Below, piece by piece: positions 1-8,534 of a stretch of 64,000 bases of DNA (position 1 is its first letter; each line of letters begins with the position of its first letter). Position numbers and translations under genes: made by a program. Source of the stretch: Streptomyces tropicalis. Lineage in GTDB: Bacteria; Actinomycetota; Actinomycetes; Streptomycetales; Streptomycetaceae. The notes below the pieces were generated by a model. It was not told where the DNA came from, did not search any database, and saw nothing but the letters and a program-made list of their open reading frames with translations. The stretch spans positions 1 to 64,000 of the forward strand of contig NZ_JARJBB010000008.1 of assembly GCF_029269835.1 (NCBI RefSeq), written 5' to 3'.

Positions 1-72
1 CCGGAAGCTAAGCCTTACAGCGCCGATGGTACTGCAGGGGGGACCCTGTGGGAGAGTAGGACGCCGCCGAAC
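1..72 (+). rRNA. 5S ribosomal RNA, 3' part
   Basis: The first 72 bases match the 3' portion of a Streptomyces-type 5S rRNA, including GCGCCGATGGTACTGC and the closing GCCGCCGAAC. The window opens inside the gene, so its 5' part and the 16S and 23S genes of the same operon must lie to the left. A strong hairpin terminator follows 12 bases later. Confidence 0.95.
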
Positions 73-83
73 TAATGTTGGGG

Positions 84-113
84 AAAACCCCGCACCGTAT
101 GGTGCGGGGTTTT
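84..113 (+). terminator. rRNA operon intrinsic terminator
   Basis: Perfect 13-bp inverted repeat (84-96 and 101-113) with a GTAT loop; the right arm ends in a T run. It lies just after the 5S gene, where an rrn terminator is expected. Confidence 0.9.
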
Positions 114-192
114 CTGCATTTCAGGGGTCTTACGGGACCCGGCGGGGAAAACGGTTGTCGGCGGCGGAGGCGGGTGCCGTACGGTAGCGCCC

Positions 193-777
193 ATGAGCAG
201 CGTCGACACCAGCGAGAAGTACGTCGTCCGGGCCGTACGGGCCGAGGAGTGGCCGGCCGTGAAGGCGCTGCGGCTCCTCGCGCTCCGCGACCCCGTGGCC
301 CACCTCGCCTTCCTGGAGACCTACGACCAGGCCGCTGCCGAGCCGGACTCGTTCTGGCAGGGGCGTGCAGCCCGGGCCGCCGAAGAGGGCAGCGGCGTAC
401 GGCAGTTCGTGGCGGAGGGACCGGACGGCGCGTGGGCCGGGACCGTCACCGTGCTGATCGAGGAGGCCGGCACGACGGACTGGGCCGGGTTCCCCGTGGA
501 GCGCAGGCAGGGTCATCTCGTGGGCGTGTTCATGCGCTCCGAGCACCGGGGCTGCGGGCTGACGGAGGTGCTGTTCGACGCGGCCCTGGAGTGGTCCTGG
601 GACGAGGGCGCGGACCGGGTCCGGCTGATCGTGCACGAGGACAACGGGCGTGCCCAGCGTTTCTACCGCCGGCTCGGGTTCGAGCCGAGCGGGCTCACGG
701 TGCCGCTGCCGCAGGCCCCGCAGGAGCGGGAGTTGGAGTTCGTGCTGGAGCGGACTGCGGCGCTCCAGGAGGCGTAG
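193..777 (+). CDS. GNAT-family N-acetyltransferase
   Basis: Predicted 194-residue acetyl-CoA-dependent N-acetyltransferase, substrate unknown. The GNAT core is visible in the second half: strand 4 with VGVFMRSEHRGCGL (the R/Q-x-x-G-x-G/A acetyl-CoA loop, here RGCG), then VRLIVHEDNGRAQRFYRRLGFEPSG, the typical last strand, helix and 'FY-x-x-x-GF' turn. It is a single-domain cytoplasmic enzyme of normal family length. It converges on the cmd operon with only 23 bases between stop codons. No convincing ribosome-binding site precedes the ATG, so the start is chosen on the N-terminal fit. Confidence 0.85.
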   Translation: MSSVDTSEKYVVRAVRAEEWPAVKALRLLALRDPVAHLAFLETYDQAAAEPDSFWQGRAARAAEEGSGVRQFVAEGPDGAWAGTVTVLIEEAGTTDWAGFPVERRQGHLVGVFMRSEHRGCGLTEVLFDAALEWSWDEGADRVRLIVHEDNGRAQRFYRRLGFEPSGLTVPLPQAPQERELEFVLERTAALQEA

Positions 778-800
778 GAGCGGAGCGGTCGTGGTGGGCT

Positions 801-2423
801 TCAGGCGCCCTGGTCGCCGACGACGGTGGCCGGGGCGCCCGGGGTCTGCTCCGGGAAGGGCAGGTCGTGGCGCGGCCAGCGGCTGCGGGCCTGCTCCCGG
901 GAGCGCAGCAGAGCGAGGGCGGTCAGGCCGCGGTCGGCGCCGGTGGCCAGCAGCTCGGGGAGCTGGGGCAGGGGGGCGACGGCCGCCACGTCGTCGAGGA
1001 CGAGGGCGAGTGGTGGGTCGAGCCGACCGGAGGATGACCGTTCGGCCATGTGCCGGCCGTGCTCGACCACGCTTGAGGCGAGTGCCGTGAGGAAGGGCAT
1101 CGCACCCGGGTGGGTCCGGGGGTCCTCGATGGATTCCCCGACCACATAGAGCGTGCCCCCTTCGCTCACGAAGGAATCCAAGGCGAGGGCATCACTTCGG
1201 TGAGGAGTGCACGCTTCGCGGATGTTGACGGTGAGCAGCGCGGACAGGGCACGGCCCGTCAGTTCCTGCGCGATGTCACGGCGCTGGGGGTGCGAGGTGA
1301 GCGCGGACTCCAGCTCGCCGGCCGATCCGGCGGCTGCCCGCGGGTCGGTCCGCAGCACGCGCACGGCCTCCTGGACCTGCATGCCCTGTGCCCAGCGGTG
1401 CACGTGGCGGACGGTGCGTCCGTCGACGGCGGCGGCGTGCAGACAGCAGCGGAGCAGGGTCTCGGCGGTGTCGGCGAGGAGCTGGTCGATCCGGGCGGTG
1501 GGGCGGACCGGGGCGAGGAGGGCGGCGGCCCGGGCGGCGGCGGTCCGCAGGTCCTCGCAGCCCGACGTGGGGGACCAGTGCAGGCGGGCCGGGGTGTCGC
1601 ACAGGTGGCCGGGGTCGTAGAGGTGGACCGGGCCGAGTTTGGCGCGGGCGTCCTTGGTGTCCTGCCACAGGGCCGGGTGGGAGGTGACCACGAGGGCGGC
1701 TCCCTCGGCGTCGCGCACGGCCCGTGCGGCGGCGGCCCGGCGGGTCTCCGGGGTGCCCAGCACGATCCCCGTGCGGCTGCCGGGCCGTTTGGCGAGGAGG
1801 GGCGCGACGGCGGGAGCGGCGACCGGTCCGGTGTCCGCCGGCAGGGGGTGCGGTGCCCCCGCCGGGCTCCGGGGGCGCTCCGGCTGCGGGGCCTCGGGTC
1901 GCTGGGGTGCGGGGGCCGAGGGTGCCGGGTGCGGTGCGGCGACCACCGTGCGCGGGGCGGGGACGTCGTGCGGGGCGGGGACCTCGTGGGTGCCGGGCCC
2001 GGGGGCCTGTTCCTTCGCCGGCGCTGCGGCTGCGGCCTCCTGGCGTCTGCGCAGCCGGACCGCTCTCCAGCGCGCGCACGTGCCCATCACGAAGACCGTC
2101 AGCACCAGCAGCACCATCAGCTGGCCGATGAACAGGCCCCAGAACAGCCCGTAGCCGGAGAGCCCGCCGGGCGGGGTGCCGGGCCATGCGCCGGCCAGGT
2201 CGTGCGGGGCGCCGATGAGATGGCGCATGGCCAGGGGAGTGCGGGTGAAGGAGATCCCGGGCGGCCAGGCGCCGTGGGAGAACAGGCCCGCGAGGCCGGT
2301 GGCCGTCCACACCAGCACGGTCATGCCGAGCAGGAAGGCGAGCAGGCCGACGAGCAGGCCGTCCGGGATGCCTCCCGGGCCGTCCCGGCGGCCCTGCACC
2401 TGGTCGCGGTCGTCGGGTCGCAC
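801..2423 (-). CDS. cmdA: VirD4/TraG-like membrane protein with degenerate nucleotide-binding site
   Basis: 540 residues, last gene of the six-gene operon. Two membrane helices (about 23-47 and 93-115) are followed by a Pro/Ala-rich linker and a cytoplasmic domain shaped like type IV secretion coupling proteins (VirD4/TraG, C-terminal TraM-recognition-like part). The place where a Walker A motif should be (residues 219-230, VLGTPETRR) has no GxGKT/S. A Walker B-like strand, ALVLDD at 473-478, remains. The protein stops soon after a QARSRW motif, earlier than usual in VirD4. It therefore looks like a pseudo-ATPase. Position matches the first gene of the S. coelicolor cmdABCDEF cluster (recalled as SCO4126-4131), reported to affect differentiation; the letter is assigned by order only. 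Confidence 0.7.
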   Translation of the reverse strand: MRPDDRDQVQGRRDGPGGIPDGLLVGLLAFLLGMTVLVWTATGLAGLFSHGAWPPGISFTRTPLAMRHLIGAPHDLAGAWPGTPPGGLSGYGLFWGLFIGQLMVLLVLTVFVMGTCARWRAVRLRRRQEAAAAAPAKEQAPGPGTHEVPAPHDVPAPRTVVAAPHPAPSAPAPQRPEAPQPERPRSPAGAPHPLPADTGPVAAPAVAPLLAKRPGSRTGIVLGTPETRRAAAARAVRDAEGAALVVTSHPALWQDTKDARAKLGPVHLYDPGHLCDTPARLHWSPTSGCEDLRTAAARAAALLAPVRPTARIDQLLADTAETLLRCCLHAAAVDGRTVRHVHRWAQGMQVQEAVRVLRTDPRAAAGSAGELESALTSHPQRRDIAQELTGRALSALLTVNIREACTPHRSDALALDSFVSEGGTLYVVGESIEDPRTHPGAMPFLTALASSVVEHGRHMAERSSSGRLDPPLALVLDDVAAVAPLPQLPELLATGADRGLTALALLRSREQARSRWPRHDLPFPEQTPGAPATVVGDQGA

Positions 2424-2438
2424 GCCGTGTCTCCCTGC

Positions 2439-3863
2439 CTAGGCCACCGTCGACTCGGAGGAGCCGTCCAGATCGGCGATGTGGTGTTCCACGAACGCGG
2501 CCGCCCGCTGTTCCGCCTCCAGCTCGGCCGCGCGCAGGGCGTCGTCGGTGGCGAGGTCGGCGGAGGACTCGGTCATGGCGCGGTCGGTGAAGACGAGGGG
2601 GCGTTCGGTCTCGGTGACCAGGTGTTTGACCACCTGGACGTTGCCGTTGACGTCCCACACCGCGATGCCGGGGGTGAGGGTCGGGATGATCTCCACCGCC
2701 CAGCGCGGCAGGCCCAGCACCCCGCCGGTCGCTCTGGCCTCGTCGGCCTTCTGGGCGTAGATCGTCCTCGTGGACGCCATCTTCAGGATCGCCGCCGCCT
2801 CCTTCGCGGCCGCTCCGTCCACCACGTCGGACAGGTGGTGGACGACCGCGACGAAGGACAGGCCGAGCCGTCGCCCGAACTTCAGCAGCCGCTGGAACAG
2901 CTGGGCCACGAACGGGCTGTTGATGATGTGCCAGGCCTCCTCGACCAGGAAGATGCGCTTCTTCCGGTCGGGGCGGATCCAGGTGTGCTCCAGCCACACG
3001 CCGACGATCGCCATCAGGATGGGCATGGCGATGGAGTTGCGGTCGATGTGGGACAGGTCGAAGACGATGAGCGGGGCGTCGAGGTCGATGCCGACCGTGG
3101 TGGGGCCGTCGAACATGCCCCGCAGGTCGCCGTCGACCAGGCGGTCCAGGACCAGGGCCACGTCCAGGCCCCAGGCCCGTACGTCGTCTATGGCGACGTT
3201 CATCGCCTCCGCGGACTCCGGTTCGGGGTGGCGGAGTTGCTCGACGATATCGGTGAGCACCGGCTGGCGTTCCACGATGGTCTCGTTGACGTAGGCGTGG
3301 GCGACCTTGAGGGCGAAGCCGGAGCGCTCGTCGAGGCCGTGGCCCATCGCGACCTCGACGATGGTGCGCAGCAGGGCGAGCTGGCCGGTCGTCGTGATCG
3401 CCGGGTCCAGGGGGTTGAGCCGGATGCCGTGGTCGAGGGCGGCCGTCGGGTCGAGCCGGATCGGCGTTATGCCGAGCTCCTCGGCGATGAGGTTCCACTC
3501 GCCGACGCCGTCCTCGCCCTGGGCGTCGAGGACGACGACCTGCCGGTCGCGGAAGCGCAGCTGGCGCAGGACGTAGGTCTTCTCCAGCGCGGACTTGCCG
3601 TTGCCGGATTCGCCGAGGACCAGCCAGTGCGGCGCGGGGAGCTGCTGGCCGTAGAGCTGGAAGGGGTCGTAGATGTAGCCCTTCCCGGAGTAGACCTCGC
3701 GGCCGATGATGACGCCGGAGTCGCCGAGGCCGGGCGCGGCGGTGGGCAGGTAGACCGCCTGGGCCTGGCCGGTGGACGTGCGCACCGGCAGCCGGGTCGT
3801 CTCGACCTTGCCGAACAGGAAGGACGTGAAGGCGTCGGTGAGGGCGGTCAGCGGGTCCCGCAT
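2439..3863 (-). CDS. cmdB: VirB4-like secretion ATPase (C-terminal ATPase half)
   Basis: 474-residue ATPase of the VirB4/TraC family, which powers assembly and substrate transfer in type IV secretion systems. Walker A is intact (GESGNGKS, residues 84-91) and Walker B reads RIFLVEEAW. The membrane-anchoring N-terminal half usual in VirB4 is absent here and is supplied by the next gene upstream, so VirB4 appears split in two. Start ATG at 3863 follows the upstream stop by 14 bases, with AGGGA nearby. 15 bases separate it from cmdA. It is the only clearly competent motor ATPase in the operon. Gene letter inferred from order. Confidence 0.82.
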   Translation of the reverse strand: MRDPLTALTDAFTSFLFGKVETTRLPVRTSTGQAQAVYLPTAAPGLGDSGVIIGREVYSGKGYIYDPFQLYGQQLPAPHWLVLGESGNGKSALEKTYVLRQLRFRDRQVVVLDAQGEDGVGEWNLIAEELGITPIRLDPTAALDHGIRLNPLDPAITTTGQLALLRTIVEVAMGHGLDERSGFALKVAHAYVNETIVERQPVLTDIVEQLRHPEPESAEAMNVAIDDVRAWGLDVALVLDRLVDGDLRGMFDGPTTVGIDLDAPLIVFDLSHIDRNSIAMPILMAIVGVWLEHTWIRPDRKKRIFLVEEAWHIINSPFVAQLFQRLLKFGRRLGLSFVAVVHHLSDVVDGAAAKEAAAILKMASTRTIYAQKADEARATGGVLGLPRWAVEIIPTLTPGIAVWDVNGNVQVVKHLVTETERPLVFTDRAMTESSADLATDDALRAAELEAEQRAAAFVEHHIADLDGSSESTVA

Positions 3864-3877
3864 CAGAGCATCAGTCC

Positions 3878-5437
3878 CTACCGTCGGATTCCGGTGGCGA
3901 AGGGAAGCGTGTTCACGAAGGAGCGGTGGTGCTCGCGGTCGCACCACTCCAGCTTCAGGTACGACTTTCCGGCCGAGGCCCGGATGGTGCGCTTGTCGCG
4001 CGCCAGGGACTCCGGCGATCGGGCGGAGACGGTGATGTAGCCGACGAGGTTGACGCCCGCGGCACCGCTCGCGAGGTCCTCGCCGCGCTGGTCGAGGCGG
4101 TGGTGGGCGGCCACGTCGCGGGGGTCGACGGTGCGGTTCATCTTGGCGGCGCGGCTCGCGTCGGCGACGTCGTTGGTCTTCTCGGTCAGCATCCGCTCGA
4201 TGGCGATCTCGGTGGGTTCGAGGTCCATGGTGACGGCGACGGTCCGGATGACGTCGGGGGTGTGGACGAGCAGCGGGGCGAGGAAGTTCACGCCGACCGG
4301 GGTCATCGGCCACTCCTTCACCCAGGCGGTGGCGTGGCACCAGGGGGCACGGGTCGCCGACTCCCGGGTCTTGGCCTGGAGGTAGGTGGGCTCCATGGCG
4401 TCGAGTTCGGCCGGCCAGGCGTTGCGCTGGGACATCGCCTGGATGTGGTCGATGGGGTGGTCCGGGTCGTACATGGAGTGGATCAGCGAGGCCAGCCGTC
4501 CCTGCCCGAGGGGCTGGCGCACGCGGATGTCGGCCTCCTGGAGGCGGGAGCAGATGTCGGTGAGCTCGCGGGCCATGACGACCGCGAGGCCGGAGTCCCG
4601 GTCGAGCTTGCGTCCGCCGTGCGGGCGGGCGGCGCGGGCCATGGCCTGGGCCTCGGCGGCCAGTTCGCGGGAGTAGTGCATGCAGGCGACGAGGTACGCG
4701 CGGTGCTGCTCGCTGCTGGTGGACACCATGGACTGCAACTGGTCGTACGAGCGGGACAGCCAGTGCGGTGCGCGGTCGTCGCCGCGGACCGCGACGTCCT
4801 TGGCGTGGGCGTCGGGGTCGGCGGGCAGGGTGCGGGCGAGCATCTGCAGGCGGGTGACGAAGCCGTCGCCGTTGGCCACGTGCTTGAGGAGGGTGCCGAA
4901 GCGGTCGACGAGCGCCTCCTGGTCCTCGGAGTCGCGCAGGCCGACGCCGGGGCCCTCGATCTCGATGCACGCGGTGACGGTCTTGCGGTCGGCGTGCAGC
5001 AGGACGGCGATCTCGTCGGGGCCGAAGGGGGCGGCGAGCCAGCTGATGCGGCCGATGCCGGGTGGTGGCCCGACCTCGATCTCGCGGCCGTCGAGGCGGG
5101 TGCCGGCCTCCTGCGCGCCGGAGCGGTAGGCGGTGCCGCGCTTGACGGTGCGCTTGTAACTGCGGTTGATCTCGAACCACTTGTAGAACGTGCGGCGCCG
5201 GTAGGGCACGTACACCGCGGCGAGCGCGAGCAGCGGGAAGCCCGTGAGCAGCACGATCCGCAGCGAGAGCACGGGGACGAGGAGCCCGGACATCATGCCG
5301 AGGAAGGCGCCCGCGACGATCAGGGCGATCTCGCCCGACTCGCGGTTGCGTCCGACGACGGCGTTGGGCCGGGCGCGGCCGATCAGATACGTACGGCGGG
5401 GCGCGATCGTGGGGGACATGTGGGACTCGGTCGTCAA
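3878..5437 (-). CDS. cmdC: SCO6880-type membrane protein (VirB3/VirB4 N-terminal-like)
   Basis: 519 residues. Two adjacent membrane helices near the N-terminus (about 36-79) are followed by the charged segment VPYRRRTFYKWFEINRSYKRT and a large cytoplasmic part. This layout matches the SCO6880 family and resembles a VirB3 helix pair fused to the N-terminal domain of VirB4. It probably forms a complex with the ATPase encoded next. The TTG start at 5437 is preferred over ATG 5419: GGAGGTGA sits 7-8 bases before the TTG, and the TTG overlaps the upstream stop as TTGA, giving translational coupling. Confidence 0.78.
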   Translation of the reverse strand: MTTESHMSPTIAPRRTYLIGRARPNAVVGRNRESGEIALIVAGAFLGMMSGLLVPVLSLRIVLLTGFPLLALAAVYVPYRRRTFYKWFEINRSYKRTVKRGTAYRSGAQEAGTRLDGREIEVGPPPGIGRISWLAAPFGPDEIAVLLHADRKTVTACIEIEGPGVGLRDSEDQEALVDRFGTLLKHVANGDGFVTRLQMLARTLPADPDAHAKDVAVRGDDRAPHWLSRSYDQLQSMVSTSSEQHRAYLVACMHYSRELAAEAQAMARAARPHGGRKLDRDSGLAVVMARELTDICSRLQEADIRVRQPLGQGRLASLIHSMYDPDHPIDHIQAMSQRNAWPAELDAMEPTYLQAKTRESATRAPWCHATAWVKEWPMTPVGVNFLAPLLVHTPDVIRTVAVTMDLEPTEIAIERMLTEKTNDVADASRAAKMNRTVDPRDVAAHHRLDQRGEDLASGAAGVNLVGYITVSARSPESLARDKRTIRASAGKSYLKLEWCDREHHRSFVNTLPFATGIRR

Positions 5438-6762
5438 CGCCCTTCACCTCCCGAGGGCTTGCTGCTGTTGCGGGTGCTGCTGGCGTGCGGGGTGTTCACC
5501 GGGCTGGGCGCGCGGGGAGCGGGTGCGGCGGAGGGGACGGATCCGCCGCCGTCCGGGACGCGTGCGCTGTGGGCGGCGACGCCTCCGGAGGCGGGGTTGG
5601 CCGGGCGAGGTGCCGACGAGGAGCCGCCGCCGGATCCGTTGCTGTCGGCGCGGGTGCTGTGGGTCTTGATGCCCTGGGCGACCAGGGTGGCGGGGGAGCT
5701 GATGACGGCGGCGGCCTTGCTCTCGGCGCCCTGCATCATGCGGTTGTTGCGGCCGGCGGAGATCTCGTCGCCGAAGCCGGGGACGAAGCGGTAGATCATC
5801 GCGCTGGCGAAGATGGCCAGCAGGATGATGGCCAGTCCGGAGACGACGGCGGAGAAGGCGCCGGGGCCGTTGTCGCCGGAGGCCAGGGCGCCGGCGAGGC
5901 CGAGGACGATGACGATGACCGGCTTGACGAGGATCACGGCGATCATGATTCCGGCCCAGCGCCGGACGTGGCCCCACAGGTTCTTGTCGACCAGCCCGGC
6001 GTAGACGACGGTGCCGAGGAGGGCGCCGACGTAGAGGAGGGCGGCGCGCAGGACCAGTTCCAGCCACAAGACGCCCGCGGCGAGGATGGACACCAGGGAG
6101 ACGACGATCAGCATGATCGGGCCGCCGCCGATGTGGTCGCCCTTGCCGATGGCGGCGGAGAACGTGCCGAAGAACGTGTCCGCCTGGTTGCCGGTGGCCC
6201 TCGCCAGGACGTCGCTGACGCCGTCGGCGGCCGAGACGACGGTGTAGAGGATCAGCGGGGTGAAGGCGGAGGCGAGGACGGTCAGCCAGAGGAAGCCGAC
6301 GGCCTCGGAGATGGCGGTGGTCAGCGGCACGCCGCGGACGGCGCGCTTGGCGACGGCGAGCAGCCACAGCAGCAGGGTGAGGATCGTCGACGCGGCGAAC
6401 ACCACGGCGTACTGCTGGAGGAACTTGGTGTTGGTGAAGTCGACGTTGGCGGTCTGCTGCACCGCCTTGCTGAGCTTGTCGATGGTCCAGGACGCGGCGT
6501 CGGCACAGCCCTTGGCGAGGGAGGAGAGGGGGTCCAGGGGGGAGGTGATGTCGTTGGGGGTGCCGGTGACGCCCTTGGGGCTGGTGCCCCGCTCGCAGTA
6601 GTCCTTGGCGGGGCCGCGGATCAGGCCGCAGGGGTCCTTGCTCCCCGTGGGAGAGGGGCTGGGCGGGGGCGCGGCGAACGCCCGGGTGGCCAGGACCACG
6701 GCTCCGGCCTGCACGGCGGTCAGTAGGGCTGAGACCTTGAGGAAGCGGCGGCTAGCGCGCAT
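5434..6762 (-). CDS. cmdD: VirB6/TrbL-like polytopic membrane protein
   Basis: 442 residues. A cleavable signal peptide (about 1-31, ending AFAAPPP) is followed by an extracellular region and at least five hydrophobic segments between about 115 and 325, then a Ser/Pro/Ala-rich cytoplasmic or wall-side tail of about 100 residues. The signal peptide plus polytopic core is typical of VirB6/TrbL inner-membrane channel proteins of type IV systems; sequence identity alone is too low for a firm assignment. The start overlaps the end of the upstream gene by 11 bases. Confidence 0.72.
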   Translation of the reverse strand: MRASRRFLKVSALLTAVQAGAVVLATRAFAAPPPSPSPTGSKDPCGLIRGPAKDYCERGTSPKGVTGTPNDITSPLDPLSSLAKGCADAASWTIDKLSKAVQQTANVDFTNTKFLQQYAVVFAASTILTLLLWLLAVAKRAVRGVPLTTAISEAVGFLWLTVLASAFTPLILYTVVSAADGVSDVLARATGNQADTFFGTFSAAIGKGDHIGGGPIMLIVVSLVSILAAGVLWLELVLRAALLYVGALLGTVVYAGLVDKNLWGHVRRWAGIMIAVILVKPVIVIVLGLAGALASGDNGPGAFSAVVSGLAIILLAIFASAMIYRFVPGFGDEISAGRNNRMMQGAESKAAAVISSPATLVAQGIKTHSTRADSNGSGGGSSSAPRPANPASGGVAAHSARVPDGGGSVPSAAPAPRAPSPVNTPHASSTRNSSKPSGGEGR

Positions 6763-7603
6763 ACGTGAACCCTCCGTATTCCTCGACGGCCTTCGTCATG
6801 TCGTGGGCGGTGGAGGCCTTTTGGTCGCGGCCCACCGGCACGGGGCCGTCCTTCTGCTGGAAGTCGGTGACCTTCCAGTCGCCGGCCCAGGTCATCTCGT
6901 AGGTGGTGGTGAACCAGCTCTCGGAGACGGGATTGGTCGACGCCTCCCCGGAGAGGCCGAAGAGCGAGGTGTACCAGACCTCGACCGTCGCGCTCCTCCC
7001 GGTCAGGGAGGTCAGCTTCGTGCCCACGGGGACGACCCGCGAGACGAAGGTCTGGCCGGGTGGGGCGCTGCCGTCCTTGGCGAGACCGATGGTGCTGAGG
7101 AACTTCGCGCTCGAGTACGCGCCGTCCAGTTCCGAGCGGCGGCGGGCGGCGACGTCGGACGCATAGACGGTGTCGACGATCTGGTGCCGCTGGGCGGTGG
7201 TGAACATCCCCGTGGAGCCCAGCGCCACCGAGTAGTTGGCGGCCGCGCTCTGAGCGCCCTGCGCGTCCTGGGTGTAACCGGTGGGGATGCCGCCCGTCTT
7301 CGCCCGGACCGGCTGTTCCCCCGTCGCCGCGGTCGGGGCCGGTTTCGCGGCGGAGCCCTTCGGGCCTGAGGCGGTGGGTCCGTTGTCTCCGCCGCGGTTC
7401 GCGAAGGCGATCGCGGCGATGAGGAGCACGACGACGCCGACGACCGTGATGAGGCTGCGGGACGACGAGCGGCCGCCGCGCCGCGCCCCGCCGTACGGGT
7501 CGCCGGCGCGGTCGGGCAGCCGGGTGCGGGTCTGCCCGCTGCCCCCGTACCCGTCGTCGGCGCGCGCGGTGTCGCCGTACCCGTGCTCGTCTCCGAGACT
7601 CAT
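6752..7603 (-). CDS. cmdE: Single-pass membrane protein, VirB8/TcpC-like topology
   Basis: 283 residues: a basic, Gly/Asp-rich cytoplasmic N-terminus, one membrane helix (about 50-68), a low-complexity linker and an extracytoplasmic domain of about 180 residues. The latter has the alternating helix/strand pattern expected of an NTF2-like fold (VEVWYTSLFG and YEMTWAGDWKVTDF). Topology, size and position in the operon suggest the VirB8/TcpC scaffold subunit; this is inference, as no diagnostic motif exists. Start chosen at ATG 7603, because the longer frame upstream adds a low-complexity arginine-rich shadow. Confidence 0.65.
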   Translation of the reverse strand: MSLGDEHGYGDTARADDGYGGSGQTRTRLPDRAGDPYGGARRGGRSSSRSLITVVGVVVLLIAAIAFANRGGDNGPTASGPKGSAAKPAPTAATGEQPVRAKTGGIPTGYTQDAQGAQSAAANYSVALGSTGMFTTAQRHQIVDTVYASDVAARRRSELDGAYSSAKFLSTIGLAKDGSAPPGQTFVSRVVPVGTKLTSLTGRSATVEVWYTSLFGLSGEASTNPVSESWFTTTYEMTWAGDWKVTDFQQKDGPVPVGRDQKASTAHDMTKAVEEYGGFTYAR

Positions 7604-7829
7604 GTCCCGTACGCCCCCTCGGCCTCGTACCGGAACGCCTGGATGTACGACGGTAGCCGTGCTGGTTCCCGCGCGGGCGCGGTGTGGTGACTCGACATCA
7701 GGGAAACGCAACCTCAGCCGGTGGGCACGGTGGTGGGTGGGGGGAGCGGGAGCACCGGGCGCGCCCGGGGAGCCGGACCTGCGGGTCCGGCGGGGTGGCA
7801 TGCGCACGCGCGCGCCGGTCATGCGCCGG
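7604..7829. other. Intergenic spacer inside cmd operon
   Basis: 226 bases between cmdE and cmdF, much longer than the other spacers of this operon, which overlap or are under 16 bases. I see no open frame with Streptomyces codon bias and no strong terminator, so a second promoter for cmdE-A is possible but unproven. Confidence 0.5.
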
Positions 7830-8138
7830 TTATACGGCCATGCCGTACACGATGGTGAAGAGCGTGCCGAGCGAGCCGATGATGAACACTCCCGTCAGCC
7901 CGGCGATGATGAGGCCCTTGCCCTGTTCGGCGCTGAAGGTGTCGCGCAGTGCCGTGGCGCCGATGCGCTGCTTCGCGGCGCCCCAGACGGCGATGCCGAG
8001 GCACAGCAGGATGGCGACGGCCATCACCACCTCGATCATCACCTTCGCCTCGTTGCCCAGGCTGCCGAAGGGGCCCCAGTTCGGAGCGATCCCGCCGATG
8101 ATGGTGTTGATGTCACCCTTGTCGGCCGCAAAGAGCAT
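7830..8138 (-). CDS. cmdF: Small two-helix membrane protein, VirB2/TrbC pilin-like
   Basis: 102 residues with two hydrophobic helices (about 34-58 and 74-100) joined by the basic loop AAKQRIGATALRD. This is the hairpin layout of VirB2/TrbC-type pilins and of the small membrane protein that often opens Gram-positive type IV operons. It lacks a long signal peptide. ATG 8138 is used; GTG nine bases earlier is an alternative. It is the promoter-proximal gene of the operon. Pilin identity is inferred from size, topology and position only. Confidence 0.65.
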   Translation of the reverse strand: MLFAADKGDINTIIGGIAPNWGPFGSLGNEAKVMIEVVMAVAILLCLGIAVWGAAKQRIGATALRDTFSAEQGKGLIIAGLTGVFIIGSLGTLFTIVYGMAV

Positions 8139-8173
8139 GTAAGTCACCGCCCCCAGTTGGGTAGTTCCGCGTG

Positions 8174-8193
8174 CCTCTGCGGGCGCGCAGAGG
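8174..8193 (-). promoter_or_regulatory. Hairpin in the cmd operon leader
   Basis: Perfect 8-bp inverted repeat CCTCTGCG/CGCAGAGG (8174-8181, 8186-8193) with a 4-base loop, 36-55 bases upstream of the cmdF start. No T run follows, so it is more likely a leader structure or operator than a terminator. Confidence 0.4.
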
Positions 8194-8495
8194 TCGGGCC
8201 TCATTCTCGCCGACAATCACGCCCGGGTATGTCGACTTGGCGTCATTGCTTGGCGGGTTTCGTACGGATACCTTGCCACCGCCGCGCGCCGAGGGGTCGG
8301 ACGGGCGGGGAGTGGTGGGCGAAGGTGCGCCTGGTCACTCTGTGTATGACGGTGTATCACGGCAGGTCACGCCGGGCAATGAAGGCGGACCGAAACCTGT
8401 CGAGTGGTTCCGTCGTTGACCCTTTTTCCGGCTGCGCCCGTTTTCTGACGGCCAGTCGGGTGAGGGGCCGTCACGATGGTCTCACGCTTTCGCAC

Positions 8496-8534
8496 GACGA
8501 ACGGGCCGCGGCAGGCTGCCGCGGCCCGTTCGTC
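8496..8534. terminator. Orphan 19-bp hairpin
   Basis: Perfect 19-bp inverted repeat (8496-8514, 8516-8534) with a one-base centre, so the real loop is slightly larger. It looks like a strong Streptomyces terminator, but no gene ends beside it. See the small-RNA finding. Confidence 0.55.

Noticed and set aside
1276..3498. 740-residue leftward open frame overlapping cmdA and cmdB
   Set aside because: Arg/Pro/Gly-rich product with no domain; it is out of frame with two recognisable proteins and exists because stop codons are rare at this G+C.
1110..4040. 976-residue rightward open frame
   Set aside because: Antisense shadow of cmdA and cmdB with repetitive Gly/Val/Asp/Arg content and no family signature.
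801..8138. Integrated conjugative element
   Set aside because: No integrase, relaxase, attachment-site repeat or replication gene; codon use and G+C equal the surroundings and the cluster is a known chromosomal locus.
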